From NCBI GenBank assembly GCA_022820675.1, contig JAJEFC010000431.1, positions 1 to 63,760 on the forward strand: a stretch of DNA of 63,760 nt, read 5' to 3'. Positions 24,086-33,143 of the stretch are shown one piece after another; the stretch's first letter is position 1, and each line of letters opens with the position of its first letter. The notes under the pieces were generated by a model. The model was not told the DNA's origin. It searched no databases and saw only the letters and a list, made by a program, of their open reading frames with translations. The stretch is from Vicinamibacteria bacterium (lineage in GTDB: Bacteria > Acidobacteriota > Vicinamibacteria > Vicinamibacterales > UBA8438). Made by a program: the position numbers and the translations under genes.

Positions 24086-27000
24086 CCGAGGGGGCTTCGC
24101 TGAACGGCGCACTCGATCGGCCGATCCGCAAGTTCAATCCGGGCACTCTCCAGTCCGATGACGAGGTCGTCAGACAGTTCGTGGTCAGGCAGGGGGAGCT
24201 CGACCTCGTGCTGGAGGTCTTGTGCGGCAATATCGATTCGCCGTCGTGCCAACACGTGCTGATCGTCGGACCGCGCGGTCGCGGAAAGACCATGCTGCTG
24301 GCCCGCGTCGGAGCGGAGTTGCGGACCGACAACGCACTCTCCGAGCGTCTGTTTCCCGTGCGGTTCATGGAAGAGAGCCAGGAGATCGCCACCCTCGCCG
24401 ACTTCTGGCTCGAAGCGCTGTTCCACCTTGCCCACGCAAACGCGACCGGCAAGCCCGAGTTCTGCCGGGAACTCCTCGCGACACACGCCGATCTGACCGC
24501 ACGGTGGCGCGACACGAACATCGAGGAGTGTACGCGGGCCGCCTTTCTGGAGGCGGCGGATCGGCTGGACCGAAGGGTCGTCCTCATGGTCGAGAACCTG
24601 CAGTCCCTCTGCAGCGACGTCGACGATGATTTCGGCTGGCAGCTTCGCCAGACGCTGCAGTCGGAGCCTCGACTCATGCTGCTGGCCACGGCGACCAGTC
24701 GATTCAAAGGGCTCGACGATGCAAACGAGCCGTTCTTCGAGCTGTTCCGCACCGTCGAACTGGAACCGCTGGATACGGATGCGTGCCGGCGTCTCTGGAA
24801 CATGGCCAGCGACGACAAACAGACGAATCGCGAGATCAAGCCCCTGCGGATTCTGACCGGCGGCAGTCCCCGCCTGCTGGTCATCGTCGCCACGTTCGCA
24901 CGGCACCGGTCGCTGCGCCAACTCCTTGAAGAACTGGTGACGCTGGTCGACGACCACACCGAGTACTTCCGCAGCCACCTGGAGGTCCTGGCCAAGACAG
25001 AACGCCGCGTCTATCTCGCGGTGATCGACCTCTGGCAATCGTCGAGCGCTCACGAGATCGCGGCGCGAGCCCGCATGGACATTCGCACCGTATCGGCGCT
25101 GATCGCGCGGCTGGTCGACCGGGGCGCGGTTGTCGTGGAGGGAACGGGCAGGAAGCGGAAGTACGCCGCCGCGGAACGTCTCTACAGCATCTACTACAAG
25201 CTGCGACGCGAACGCGACGAGGCCGGACTGGTGCGCAATCTGATCCAGTTCATGACGGTGTTCTACCGCAGCGACGAATTGGCCGAGATGGTCGGCACGT
25301 GGCGTGCGGAGGCGGCGCAATCACCGCCCATTCGCGAGGGACTCGAGCGGGCATTGGCCGCCAGCGACACACTGGACCTCCAGATGGAATTTGCCAAGGC
25401 GCTGCTCAACAAGGGAGTCATGCACCATGCGCGCGGCGAGCATGAGGCGGAACTGGCCGCCTTCGACGACCTGGTTGCACGTTTTGGCACCATCGACAGC
25501 CTGGAGCTCCAGGTGCCAGTTTCCCAAGCCCTGCTCATCAAGGGCATCACCCACGGCCAGCGCGGCGAGTCCGAGGCGGCGCTGGCTGCCTACGACGATC
25601 TGGTCGTCCGTTTCGCCGACAACGACACCCCGGAGCTCCAGGTACGGGTTGCCAAGGCCATGTTCAACAAGGGCGTTACGCAACACAAGCGCGGCCAGTC
25701 CGAGGCGACGCTGACCGCCTGGGACGATCTGATCGCGCGTTTTGGGGCCAGCAACGCTTTGGAACTCCAAGTGCTGGTCGCCCAGGCGCTGGTCAACAAG
25801 GGCGTTAGGCACGGCCAGCGCGGCGAGCCCGAGGCGGCGTCGGCCACCGTCGACGATCTGGTCGCCCGTTTCGCCGACAGCGACGCCCCGGAGCTCCAGG
25901 TGCAGGTTGCCAAGGCCCTGCTCATCAAGGGCGTCACCCGCGGCCAGCGCGGCGAGTCCGAGGCGGCCCTGGCCGCCTACAACGATTTGGTCGCCCGCTT
26001 CGCCGACAGCGACACCCTGGAGCTCCAGGTGCAGGTTGCCAAAGCACTGTTCAACAAGGGCGTCACGCAAAACGAGCGCGGCCAGTCCGAGGCGGCCCTG
26101 GCCGCCTACGACGATCTGGTCGCGCATGTCGGCACCAGCGACACACCGGAGCTCCAGGTGCCGATTGCCAAGGCGATGTTCAACAAGGGCTTCACGCACG
26201 GTCTACGCGACGAGTCCGAGGCGGAGTTGGCAGCCTACGACGATCTCGTCACGCGTTTCGGCACCAGCGACACACCGGAGCTCCAGGTGCAGGTTGCCAA
26301 GGCACTGTTCAACAGGGGCATCACCCATGACCAGCGGTGCGAGTCCGAGGCGGAGTTGGCAGCCTACGACGATCTCGTCGCGCGTTTCGGCACCAGCGAC
26401 ACACCGGAGCTCCAGGTGCAGGTTGCCAAGGCACTGCTCAACAGGGGCATCACCCACGACCTGCGTGGCGAGTCCGAGGCAGAACTGGCAACCTACGACG
26501 ATCTCGTCGCGCGTTTCGGTGCCAGCGACACACTGGAACTCCAGGTGCGGGTTGCCGAGGCGCTGATCAACAAGGGCATCACCCACGGTCAGCGCGGCGA
26601 GTTCGAGGCGGAGCTGGCAGCCCACGACGATCTGGTCGCGCGTTTCGGCGCCAGCAACGCCCCGGAACTTCAGGTGCAGGTCTCCGAGGCACTTCTCAAT
26701 AAGGGGAATCGACAAATCGAGATCGGCCACGCCGAGGACGCTCTGCAGACATGCGAGGAACTCGATCGTCGGTTCGGTGAGGCCATTGACAACGAGTCCA
26801 GCGCGCTCGCTTTCCTGCGATGGCAGGCAAAGTGGATGAGAACGCACGCGCTGCTCGCACGGAACGAACACCCCGCGGCTCTGAGCGTGTTTCAATCGGT
26901 GTGTGCCATGTTCGTCGCCGGCAACGAAGCGATGCTGCGTGAAATGCTGGCGCGTGTGCCCATCCTGATCGCAGCCGGTGCGCCGGAGCGCGATCTCGTC

Positions 27001-27192
27001 GAAATCCTGTCGGCGGACAGCAAGACCGCTGATGCGTTGGCACCGCTCGTCGTCGCCCTGCGCAGCCTTGCTGGCGAGCCGGTTCGTGCACCGGCTGAGG
27101 TGATCGAGGTCGCTGCTGATATCTGCAAGGCCATCGAAGAGGCGAAACGCCTGCGGGCTCGTCGAGGGGGCCGCAAGGACAGCGGCTTATGA
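24082..27192 (+). CDS. STAND-like ATPase with winged helix and eleven 43-residue TPR-like repeats
   Basis: The 1,036-residue protein has three parts. Residues about 20-330 form a P-loop domain with Walker A VGPRGRGKTMLLA (62-74) and Walker B RVVLMVENLQSL. Residues about 330-390 look like a winged helix (SSAHEIAARARMDIRTVSAL). Residues about 430-905 hold eleven repeats of 43 residues (pattern LQVQVAKALxNKG...ARGESEAxLAAYDDLVARF), helical and TPR-like; the C-terminal 130 residues form a helical cap. An ATPase with a repeat sensor is the layout of STAND switches, which detect a ligand and activate a partner. The partner is probably the ATPase encoded just upstream with a four-base overlap. A strong terminator follows. 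Confidence 0.82.
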   Translation: MTEGASLNGALDRPIRKFNPGTLQSDDEVVRQFVVRQGELDLVLEVLCGNIDSPSCQHVLIVGPRGRGKTMLLARVGAELRTDNALSERLFPVRFMEESQEIATLADFWLEALFHLAHANATGKPEFCRELLATHADLTARWRDTNIEECTRAAFLEAADRLDRRVVLMVENLQSLCSDVDDDFGWQLRQTLQSEPRLMLLATATSRFKGLDDANEPFFELFRTVELEPLDTDACRRLWNMASDDKQTNREIKPLRILTGGSPRLLVIVATFARHRSLRQLLEELVTLVDDHTEYFRSHLEVLAKTERRVYLAVIDLWQSSSAHEIAARARMDIRTVSALIARLVDRGAVVVEGTGRKRKYAAAERLYSIYYKLRRERDEAGLVRNLIQFMTVFYRSDELAEMVGTWRAEAAQSPPIREGLERALAASDTLDLQMEFAKALLNKGVMHHARGEHEAELAAFDDLVARFGTIDSLELQVPVSQALLIKGITHGQRGESEAALAAYDDLVVRFADNDTPELQVRVAKAMFNKGVTQHKRGQSEATLTAWDDLIARFGASNALELQVLVAQALVNKGVRHGQRGEPEAASATVDDLVARFADSDAPELQVQVAKALLIKGVTRGQRGESEAALAAYNDLVARFADSDTLELQVQVAKALFNKGVTQNERGQSEAALAAYDDLVAHVGTSDTPELQVPIAKAMFNKGFTHGLRDESEAELAAYDDLVTRFGTSDTPELQVQVAKALFNRGITHDQRCESEAELAAYDDLVARFGTSDTPELQVQVAKALLNRGITHDLRGESEAELATYDDLVARFGASDTLELQVRVAEALINKGITHGQRGEFEAELAAHDDLVARFGASNAPELQVQVSEALLNKGNRQIEIGHAEDALQTCEELDRRFGEAIDNESSALAFLRWQAKWMRTHALLARNEHPAALSVFQSVCAMFVAGNEAMLREMLARVPILIAAGAPERDLVEILSADSKTADALAPLVVALRSLAGEPVRAPAEVIEVAADICKAIEEAKRLRARRGGRKDSGL
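25375..26745 (+). repeat. Coding tandem repeat, eleven units of 129 bp
   Basis: Within the preceding gene, units start at CTCCAGGTG-type anchors, for example near 25504 and 25633, exactly 129 bases apart. Neighbouring units around 26281 and 26410 are nearly identical in DNA, while the outer units have diverged, which points to recent expansion in the middle of the array. Confidence 0.85.
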
Positions 27193-27265
27193 AGCGGGCT
27201 TCACGAAGCACTACGCGCGCTGCAAGCACGAGCGGTGAACTGCTACGGAGATCACCGGCAGAAAC

Positions 27266-27295
27266 GGCCGGGGTGACGCGCATCACCCCGGCCGC
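27266..27295. terminator. Bidirectional hairpin terminator
   Basis: A perfect 12-bp stem (CGGCCGGGGTGA and its inverse) with a six-base loop lies between the convergent genes ending at 27192 and 27314. A clear run of T is lacking on either side. Confidence 0.7.
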
Positions 27296-27313
27296 TGCGG
27301 CGGTTGAAGAGGA

Positions 27314-28687
27314 CTACGACAGGCCGGTCAACTCCTTCAGGGTGCCGGTGCTGTCGCCGAAGTGCTCCACGGGCACCCCGAGCTTGTGCAGCATGGTGAG
27401 CTGCAGGTTGGTCATGGGGTTCTTGCCCTTCGGATACACGAGGTGGCGGCCGCCCTTGAGGGTGCCGCCGTCGTGCCCGGCGAGGAGGAGGGGAACGTTG
27501 TCGTACTGGTGGGCGTCCCCGTCCCGCAGGGCGGCGCCGTAGAGCAGCATCGAGTTGTCGAGGAGCGAGCCGTCGCCGTCCGGCGTGGACGCGAGCCGGG
27601 CGAGGAACTCGCCGTAGAGCTGCACGTGGTACTGGTTGATCTTCGTCACCTTCTCGATCTTCTCGAGGTCCCCGCGATGGTGCGTCAGCGGGTGGTGCGG
27701 GTCGGGGACGCCGATCTGGGGATAGGTGGTGCCGCTCTGCTCGCGGCCGATCATGTAGGTGAACACGCGGGTGACGTCGGTCTGCCACGCGAGCACGAGG
27801 AGGTCGTACATGAGCCGCGCGTGCTCCTCGAACGAGACGGGGATGCCGGCCGGCTGGTCGAGCAGCGGCAGCTCGCGGTCGGCCTGCCGCTCGGCGATCT
27901 CGATGCGGCGCTCGATCTCCCGCACTGCGTCGAGGTAGTTGCCGAGCTTGCGGCGGTCCTCGCCGTCGAGCCGGCCCTGCAGCCCGGCGATCTTGTCCAT
28001 CACCGCGTCGAGGATGCTGCGCTGCTGCTTCGCCCTCGCGAGCCGCACGTCGGCGCTGGTGCTGCCGGCGTCGCCGAACAGCCGCTCGAACACCACGCGC
28101 GGGTTGGTCTCGCGGGGCATCGGCGTGGTGCGGTCGTGCCACGAGATGTTGAGGTAGGCGCAACTGTAGCCGGTGTCGCAGGTGCTGACGCCGTTGAAGG
28201 TGTCGGCGCCCTCGAGCGACAGCTCGAGCGACGGCAAGCGCGTCTCGCGGCCCAGCGTCTGCGCCGCGAACTGGTCCATCGAGGTCCCGAGGTCGAGCTC
28301 GGAGCCCTGCGTCTGCTCGGCGTGCAGGCCGGTGAGGAACGCGGCGGCGGGGCGCGAGTGCGACCCGAGGGCCTCGCCGGGGCGCGCGAAGGCGGCGCGG
28401 TTGTCGAGGTTGGTCAGCACCGTGAGGTGCTCGCGCACCGGCTCGAGCGGCTTCAGCAGACGCGGCAGGTCGAACCCGGGGGCGTCGGTCGCCGGCGTCC
28501 AGTTGCCGTTGCGGGTGATGATGCCGTTCGGCACGTAGACCACGCCCAGCCGCTTCGACGGCTTCGCCGCGGTCCTCGCGAGCGCGGTCAGCGGGGGCAC
28601 CATGCCGTTCAGCAGCGGCAGCGCCAACGCCGTGCCCATGCCCCGCAGCACGGTGCGGCGCGCGATGGTCTTCTTGGTGACGATCAT
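27314..28687 (-). CDS. DUF1552 family exported protein
   Basis: The 457-residue product begins with a twin-arginine-like leader (KKTIARRTVLRGMGTALALP) and shows DUF1552 landmarks: RLGVVYVPNGI, LTVLTNLDNRAA, YLDAVREIERRIE, MYDLLVLAWQTDVTRVFTYM and LHKLGVPVEHFGDSTGTL. The family is always next to DUF1592-type cytochromes and is of unknown activity; the fold is related to DUF1501. Start at 28687 is supported by GAGGAGG. It follows the DUF1592 gene by 129 bases and precedes the terminator at 27266-27295. Confidence 0.92.
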   Translation of the reverse strand: MIVTKKTIARRTVLRGMGTALALPLLNGMVPPLTALARTAAKPSKRLGVVYVPNGIITRNGNWTPATDAPGFDLPRLLKPLEPVREHLTVLTNLDNRAAFARPGEALGSHSRPAAAFLTGLHAEQTQGSELDLGTSMDQFAAQTLGRETRLPSLELSLEGADTFNGVSTCDTGYSCAYLNISWHDRTTPMPRETNPRVVFERLFGDAGSTSADVRLARAKQQRSILDAVMDKIAGLQGRLDGEDRRKLGNYLDAVREIERRIEIAERQADRELPLLDQPAGIPVSFEEHARLMYDLLVLAWQTDVTRVFTYMIGREQSGTTYPQIGVPDPHHPLTHHRGDLEKIEKVTKINQYHVQLYGEFLARLASTPDGDGSLLDNSMLLYGAALRDGDAHQYDNVPLLLAGHDGGTLKGGRHLVYPKGKNPMTNLQLTMLHKLGVPVEHFGDSTGTLKELTGLS

Positions 28688-28816
28688 GGTTCGATCCTCC
28701 TCGACAGTCCGTGGCAAACGTCCGCGCGGCTTCGCGACGCGGAACTGCGGTCCGCCAACCGTCGCCTGACGGCTCCGCTTGGCCCCCCAACCGACCATCC
28801 CGCGGTCCGCGCCGTT

Positions 28817-31375
28817 CTACAGACCGCGGCTCCTCAACTGAAACGGCGCACTCTTGACGATACCCCGAATCAACGCCGACCAGCGGTGATCCTCGTCCGC
28901 CGCGTCCCGCACTATCTGCCGGACGACCGGCATGTCGGGGTGCTCCAGCCGCCGGCCGAGCGCATACGTCAGGAGCCTTCCCGTCACCGTCCGAATGAAC
29001 TCCTGCCGCCGGTCGAGCAGCAGCTCCCGCAGTCCGGCGGGACCCTCGAACCGGGTGCCGTCCGGCATGACCCCCGAGGCGTCGATGACGGGGCCCCGCT
29101 GGCCCGGCATCCGCGGGTCGTCGGTGGTCCGCCAGCGTCCGATGGCGTCGAAGTTGTCGAGGGCGAAGCCCAGCGGGTCCATCACGCGGTGACAGACCGC
29201 GCAGCTCGGGTTGCGCCGGTGCGCCTCCATGCGCTCGCGCTGCGACGTGGGCGCGGCCCCGGCGGCGCTCTCCTCGAGGGGCGGCACGTTGGCCGGCGGC
29301 GCCGGCGGCGGCGACCCGAGCACCCGCTCGAGCAGCCACTTGCCGCGGTTCACCACCGAGGTCCGGGTGGAGTACGACGTCAGCGTGAGGATGCTCGCCT
29401 TGCCGAGCAGCCCCGCCCGCCGGTCGTCGGGCAGCACCACGCGCCGGAAGTGGTTCCCGTAGACGCCGGGAACGCCGTAGTGCCGGGCCAGCCGCTCGTT
29501 GAGGAACGTGTCGTCGGCGCGCAGCAGGTCGACCACCGCGCGGTCTTCGCGCAACTGGCTCGCCATGAAGAGCGCCGTCTCGGTCTGCATGGCGTCGCGA
29601 AGGTTCTGGTCGAACGCCGGGAAGATGGTCGGGTCCGGGGCCACGTTGCGGATCTTGTGCAGCTCGAGCCAGCGGTCGACGAAGTTGCCGGCGAGCGAGG
29701 CGGACCGCGGGTCGGCGAGCATGCGGCGCACCTGCTCGTCGAGGACGGCGGGCCGCGCGAGCTCCCCGCGCTCGGCGAGGGCGAGCAGCTCGTCGTCGGG
29801 GATGCTGTTCCACAGGAAGAACGAGAGCCGCGAGGCCAGCTCGATGTCGTCGATGCGGTAGACCGCGGCGTCGGCGTCGGCGTCGGCCGGCGGGCGGGGG
29901 ATGCGGAAGAGGAACTCGGGGTCGACGAGCACGCGCTCGAGCACCGTCCGGACGCCCGCGTCGAAGTCCGCCTGCCTCCGCGCCGTCTCGAAGAAGCCGT
30001 ACAGGTGGTCGACGTCGGCCTCCGTCACCGGCCGGCGGTAGGCGCGACGGGCGAGCGTCGAGATGATCTCGCGGGCGCAGGCCTCCTCGGCCGCGCCGTC
30101 CGCGGGACGGCAGACGAAGAGCCGCTGCCGGCTCGCCACGTCGCCGGGGGTCTCGCCGTCGAACGGGCCGCCGATGACGACGTTGCCCACCGCCGGCTCG
30201 CCGCCCATCTCCTCGTCGGTGCTGTAGCCGAAGGTCGACATGTCGACCGGCGGCTGCAGGACCCCTTCATCGAGGGCGGGGTGGTCCACGAACGCGACGG
30301 CCACCGTCCGCAGCCCCGCCTCGACCGGCACCCGCACCTCGAAGTCGTCGTCGGCGTGGTTGGCGTACCACTCCCACTCGGCCCCGCCCATCCCCGAGCT
30401 GCCGCAGAAGCTGGCGATGCAGCGCTCGGCGTCGGGGCTCAGGCCGCCGCCGGCGATGAACGTGGCGACCAGCGCGCCGTCCACCCGCACGTCGAGCTGG
30501 TGGGCGACGTTGCCGATGCCGCGGATGTAGTTGTAGAAGTTGCGGCGCAGCCCGACCCGGATGGTGTACTCGCCGTCGAGGGGGAAGTAGTGGCGCACCG
30601 CGATGCCGCCGCGAGTGCCGAACGGCAGGTCGTCGCTGGTGTGGTGGTCCTGGATCTCGCGGTCGGGCACGCGGTAGGTGTCGAAGCGGGGCCGCAGCGC
30701 GGCGTCGCCGAGGGCGAGCTGGCTCACATGCCGGGCCGCGTACAGGTAGCGCTCCATGAGGGTCGGCGACACCGACAGCACGTCGGCGATGTTGTCGAAG
30801 CCTTCGTCGTCGTCGTCGGGCGGGAGCAGCGCCTCGGGGTCGACCTCGAGGCCGAGCAGATCGCGGACGGCGTTGCCGTACTCGACCCGGTTCAGGCGAT
30901 GCGCGACGGTGCGGCCGGGGCTCGGGTCGGCGGCGGCGGCCCGGTCCAGCTCGTCTTCGAGCCAGGTCGCCACCCGGTCGTAGTCGGCCTCGTCGGGGCG
31001 CGGCCGCCCGACGGGGGGCATCATGCGCGACCGCAGCTTCAGCGCCACCTGCTCCCAGGCGGCGGCGTGCGCACCCACGTTCGCCGGGTCGAGCGGCTGC
31101 AGCGACACGGGAACGCGCCCCGCCGCGTAGCCGCCGTCGCTGTGACAGGTGATGCAGTAACGGTTCAGCATCGCCTCGACCGACGCCGGGGACGACGCCG
31201 CGGCGGCAGGCTCGGACGCGCCCGGCGTCGCCGCGGGCTCGGCCTGCCCCGCCACCGCAGCCGCGGCATGCAGCACGAGGCACCCGGCAAGCGCCGCACC
31301 GACCGGCCACCCGTTCGGCCGTAACGAATCGCGTCGCCGCCGCGTCACGACAGCACGCGCTCTCTCGTGCGACAT
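28817..31375 (-). CDS. DUF1592-type multidomain cytochrome (DUF1587/1595/1592/1588/1585)
   Basis: The 852-residue exported protein has a signal peptide (about 1-43), a haem site CITCH (73-77), and the ordered small domains of this planctomycete/acidobacterial family: HRLNRVEYGNAVRDLLGL (DUF1587), an Ig-like sugar-binding-type middle, YRRPVTEADVDHLYGFFETA (DUF1595), SRLSFFLWNSIPDDELL (DUF1592), a second haem-like site CAVCHRVMDPLGFALDNFD near 720 (DUF1588), and TYALGRRLEHPDMPVVRQIV (DUF1585). Function unknown, likely an extracytoplasmic electron-transfer enzyme. It lies between the ankyrin gene (25 bases upstream) and DUF1552. Confidence 0.93.
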   Translation of the reverse strand: MSHERARAVVTRRRRDSLRPNGWPVGAALAGCLVLHAAAAVAGQAEPAATPGASEPAAAASSPASVEAMLNRYCITCHSDGGYAAGRVPVSLQPLDPANVGAHAAAWEQVALKLRSRMMPPVGRPRPDEADYDRVATWLEDELDRAAAADPSPGRTVAHRLNRVEYGNAVRDLLGLEVDPEALLPPDDDDEGFDNIADVLSVSPTLMERYLYAARHVSQLALGDAALRPRFDTYRVPDREIQDHHTSDDLPFGTRGGIAVRHYFPLDGEYTIRVGLRRNFYNYIRGIGNVAHQLDVRVDGALVATFIAGGGLSPDAERCIASFCGSSGMGGAEWEWYANHADDDFEVRVPVEAGLRTVAVAFVDHPALDEGVLQPPVDMSTFGYSTDEEMGGEPAVGNVVIGGPFDGETPGDVASRQRLFVCRPADGAAEEACAREIISTLARRAYRRPVTEADVDHLYGFFETARRQADFDAGVRTVLERVLVDPEFLFRIPRPPADADADAAVYRIDDIELASRLSFFLWNSIPDDELLALAERGELARPAVLDEQVRRMLADPRSASLAGNFVDRWLELHKIRNVAPDPTIFPAFDQNLRDAMQTETALFMASQLREDRAVVDLLRADDTFLNERLARHYGVPGVYGNHFRRVVLPDDRRAGLLGKASILTLTSYSTRTSVVNRGKWLLERVLGSPPPAPPANVPPLEESAAGAAPTSQRERMEAHRRNPSCAVCHRVMDPLGFALDNFDAIGRWRTTDDPRMPGQRGPVIDASGVMPDGTRFEGPAGLRELLLDRRQEFIRTVTGRLLTYALGRRLEHPDMPVVRQIVRDAADEDHRWSALIRGIVKSAPFQLRSRGL

Positions 31376-31400
31376 CTCGTTACCCCTTTCCTACCCCGGC

Positions 31401-32834
31401 CTACCCCGCGCAGCGCACGAGCAACCCGTCGGCCGCGTGGCACATCATCTGCCGCGGCGTCCGGTTGCGCTCGTTCGCGGCGTTCAGGTCGCCGCCGTTC
31501 TCGACGAGCAGATCCACCACCGCCGGCCACGCCTTGAAGACGGCGGAGTGCAGGGCGGTGTCGCCCGCCTCGTTCCGCGCGTTCACGTCGGCCCCCAGGG
31601 CCAGCGCGAAGCGCGTCGCCTCCAGGTTCGGCCGCTCGTCGGCGTGCAGGGCCTCCGCGACCTCGGGCGGCACGCGCCGGTCGTGGCGGTCGATCTCGCC
31701 GTTGGGCCAGCTCGCCCCCGACGCCATCATCAGCGGCGTCGTCCCGTCGCGCATCGGCAGGAACGGGTCGGCCCCGCTCTCGGCGAGGATGCGCATGATC
31801 CCGACGTCGGCGTACTTCGCGGCGAGGAGGAACGGCGTCGCCCCCGCCAGCGACCCCGGCAGCACCCACCAGTGGGTGGCCCGCGGCACGCGGCTGCCCT
31901 TCGTCAGGCGAACGTCCGGATCGGCGCCGTAGGCCAGCAGGGTCTTGACGAGGGCCGCGTCCGCGCGCAGCACCGCGGTGTGCAGGGCGGCATAGCCTGC
32001 GCCGGCCGCGTCGGGGGCGGCGCCACGGCTCAGCAGATACGCGGCCAGCTCGCCGTGGCCGCTGAAGCTCGCGACGACCAGGGCCGAGGCGCCGTCGGGC
32101 GCCGTCTCGTTCACGTCCGCGCCGGCGTCGAGCAGCAGCCGGGCGCTCTCGACGCTCCCCTGCCGCGCGGCGAAGAGCAGCGGCGTGAAGCCGCCCAGCG
32201 GCAGGTTCCCCGCGCGGTCCGCTCCCCGGCCGCCCAGGCTCACGAGCAGCGAGCGGGCCTCGGAGCGCGCGTGCACGTCGGCGCCGCGCTCCAGCAGCAG
32301 CCGCACGACGTCGGGATGCCCCTGGGCCACCGCCCACATCAGCGCGGTCTGCCCCCGCGACGACTCCCGCGCGTCGACATTGTCTGCCCCCGCGTCGAGC
32401 AGAGCGCGCACCGCGGCCGCAGCCCCGGTGCGAGCATAGGTCATGAGGCCGGTCTCGCCCATCGAGGTCGCGGCGTTCGGGTCGGCCCCGGCGGCCAGCA
32501 GCCGCCCAACGACCGGCGCGCTCCGGTTGATGCAGGCGAGCGCCAGCGGCGTGACCCCGTAGGCGTTGGCCGCGCCGGGGCGGGCGCCGGCCTCGAGCAG
32601 CAGCTCGACGGCTGTCACGTCGTCCCACCGCACCGCCCAATGCAACAGGGTCGCCCCGTCGCCCTCGGGCGCATTCACGTCGACGCCCTCCTCGATCAGG
32701 GCGCGCACCGCGGCGTCGTCGCCGCTCCTCACCGCGTTCTTCAATCTGGCGTCGGCCGCGCCGGCGGGCACGACGGCAACCGACAGCAGCACGATCATCC
32801 ACGCGATGACCCAAGTCGCGGAGCCAGTTCGCAT
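31401..32834 (-). CDS. Secreted ankyrin-repeat protein
   Basis: The 477-residue product has a signal peptide (1-26) and about ten ankyrin repeats across its length, for example TLLHWAVRWDDVTAVELLLE, TALMWAVAQGHPDVVRLLLE and TPLLFAARQGSVESARLLLD. Ankyrin repeats bind proteins; exported versions in these bacteria sit beside DUF1592/DUF1552 genes and may hold those complexes together. GGGGGAGAG is directly before ATG 32834. Its nearest relative in the window is the longer ankyrin protein at 52435-54225, which sits in a similar gene set and has the same start-site sequence. Confidence 0.92.
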   Translation of the reverse strand: MRTGSATWVIAWMIVLLSVAVVPAGAADARLKNAVRSGDDAAVRALIEEGVDVNAPEGDGATLLHWAVRWDDVTAVELLLEAGARPGAANAYGVTPLALACINRSAPVVGRLLAAGADPNAATSMGETGLMTYARTGAAAAVRALLDAGADNVDARESSRGQTALMWAVAQGHPDVVRLLLERGADVHARSEARSLLVSLGGRGADRAGNLPLGGFTPLLFAARQGSVESARLLLDAGADVNETAPDGASALVVASFSGHGELAAYLLSRGAAPDAAGAGYAALHTAVLRADAALVKTLLAYGADPDVRLTKGSRVPRATHWWVLPGSLAGATPFLLAAKYADVGIMRILAESGADPFLPMRDGTTPLMMASGASWPNGEIDRHDRRVPPEVAEALHADERPNLEATRFALALGADVNARNEAGDTALHSAVFKAWPAVVDLLVENGGDLNAANERNRTPRQMMCHAADGLLVRCAG

Positions 32835-32844
32835 GCTCTCCCCC

Positions 32845-33063
32845 TCAACGGCGGCGCAACGTATCGATGACGGCCTGCGCGGGTCGAACGCGTCCGTTCT
32901 TCGCCGACGCCCACGCCCTGGAAATCGCATCGTGCAGGGCGCGACGCTCGGTGGCGTCCAGGTCGTCACCCTCGTCATCGAGCACCAGCTCCAGAATCGT
33001 ACCCTCGGCGAGAGAGCTGGGCTCGTCCAGACGTAACCGGCCGCCTTGGACCATGGCCTTCAT
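32845..33063 (-). CDS. Orphan antitoxin-like protein, 72 aa
   Basis: The protein begins with a short beta hairpin (MKAMVQGGRLRLDEPSSLAE) and continues with an acidic stretch LELVLDDEGDDLDATERRAL and a basic tail RPAQAVIDTLRRR. The layout matches small AbrB/AF2212-like antitoxins found next to toxin genes, but no toxin is adjacent: an MBL-fold gene lies upstream and an ankyrin gene 10 bases downstream. Its stop overlaps the ankyrin gene's ribosome binding site, so they may be translationally linked. A decayed copy of its middle part lies at 48413-48475. Confidence 0.62.
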   Translation of the reverse strand: MKAMVQGGRLRLDEPSSLAEGTILELVLDDEGDDLDATERRALHDAISRAWASAKNGRVRPAQAVIDTLRRR

Positions 33064-33143
33064 GGAGGATTCTCGTCGGTTGCGTCCTCGAGCGACGGCG
33101 CCATGTCGACAGGCGCCGCATCCACGCCTCTACGCCATGCCGG

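Noticed and set aside
25375..26745. The regularly spaced repeat as a CRISPR array.
   Set aside because: The 129-bp units are contiguous, in frame and encode a helical protein repeat; there are no unique spacers and no cas genes.
27362..31324. A 1,320-codon plus-strand frame opposite DUF1552/DUF1592.
   Set aside because: Low-complexity Arg/Val/His-rich translation and no domain; the minus-strand genes have strong family motifs, signal peptides and ribosome binding sites.
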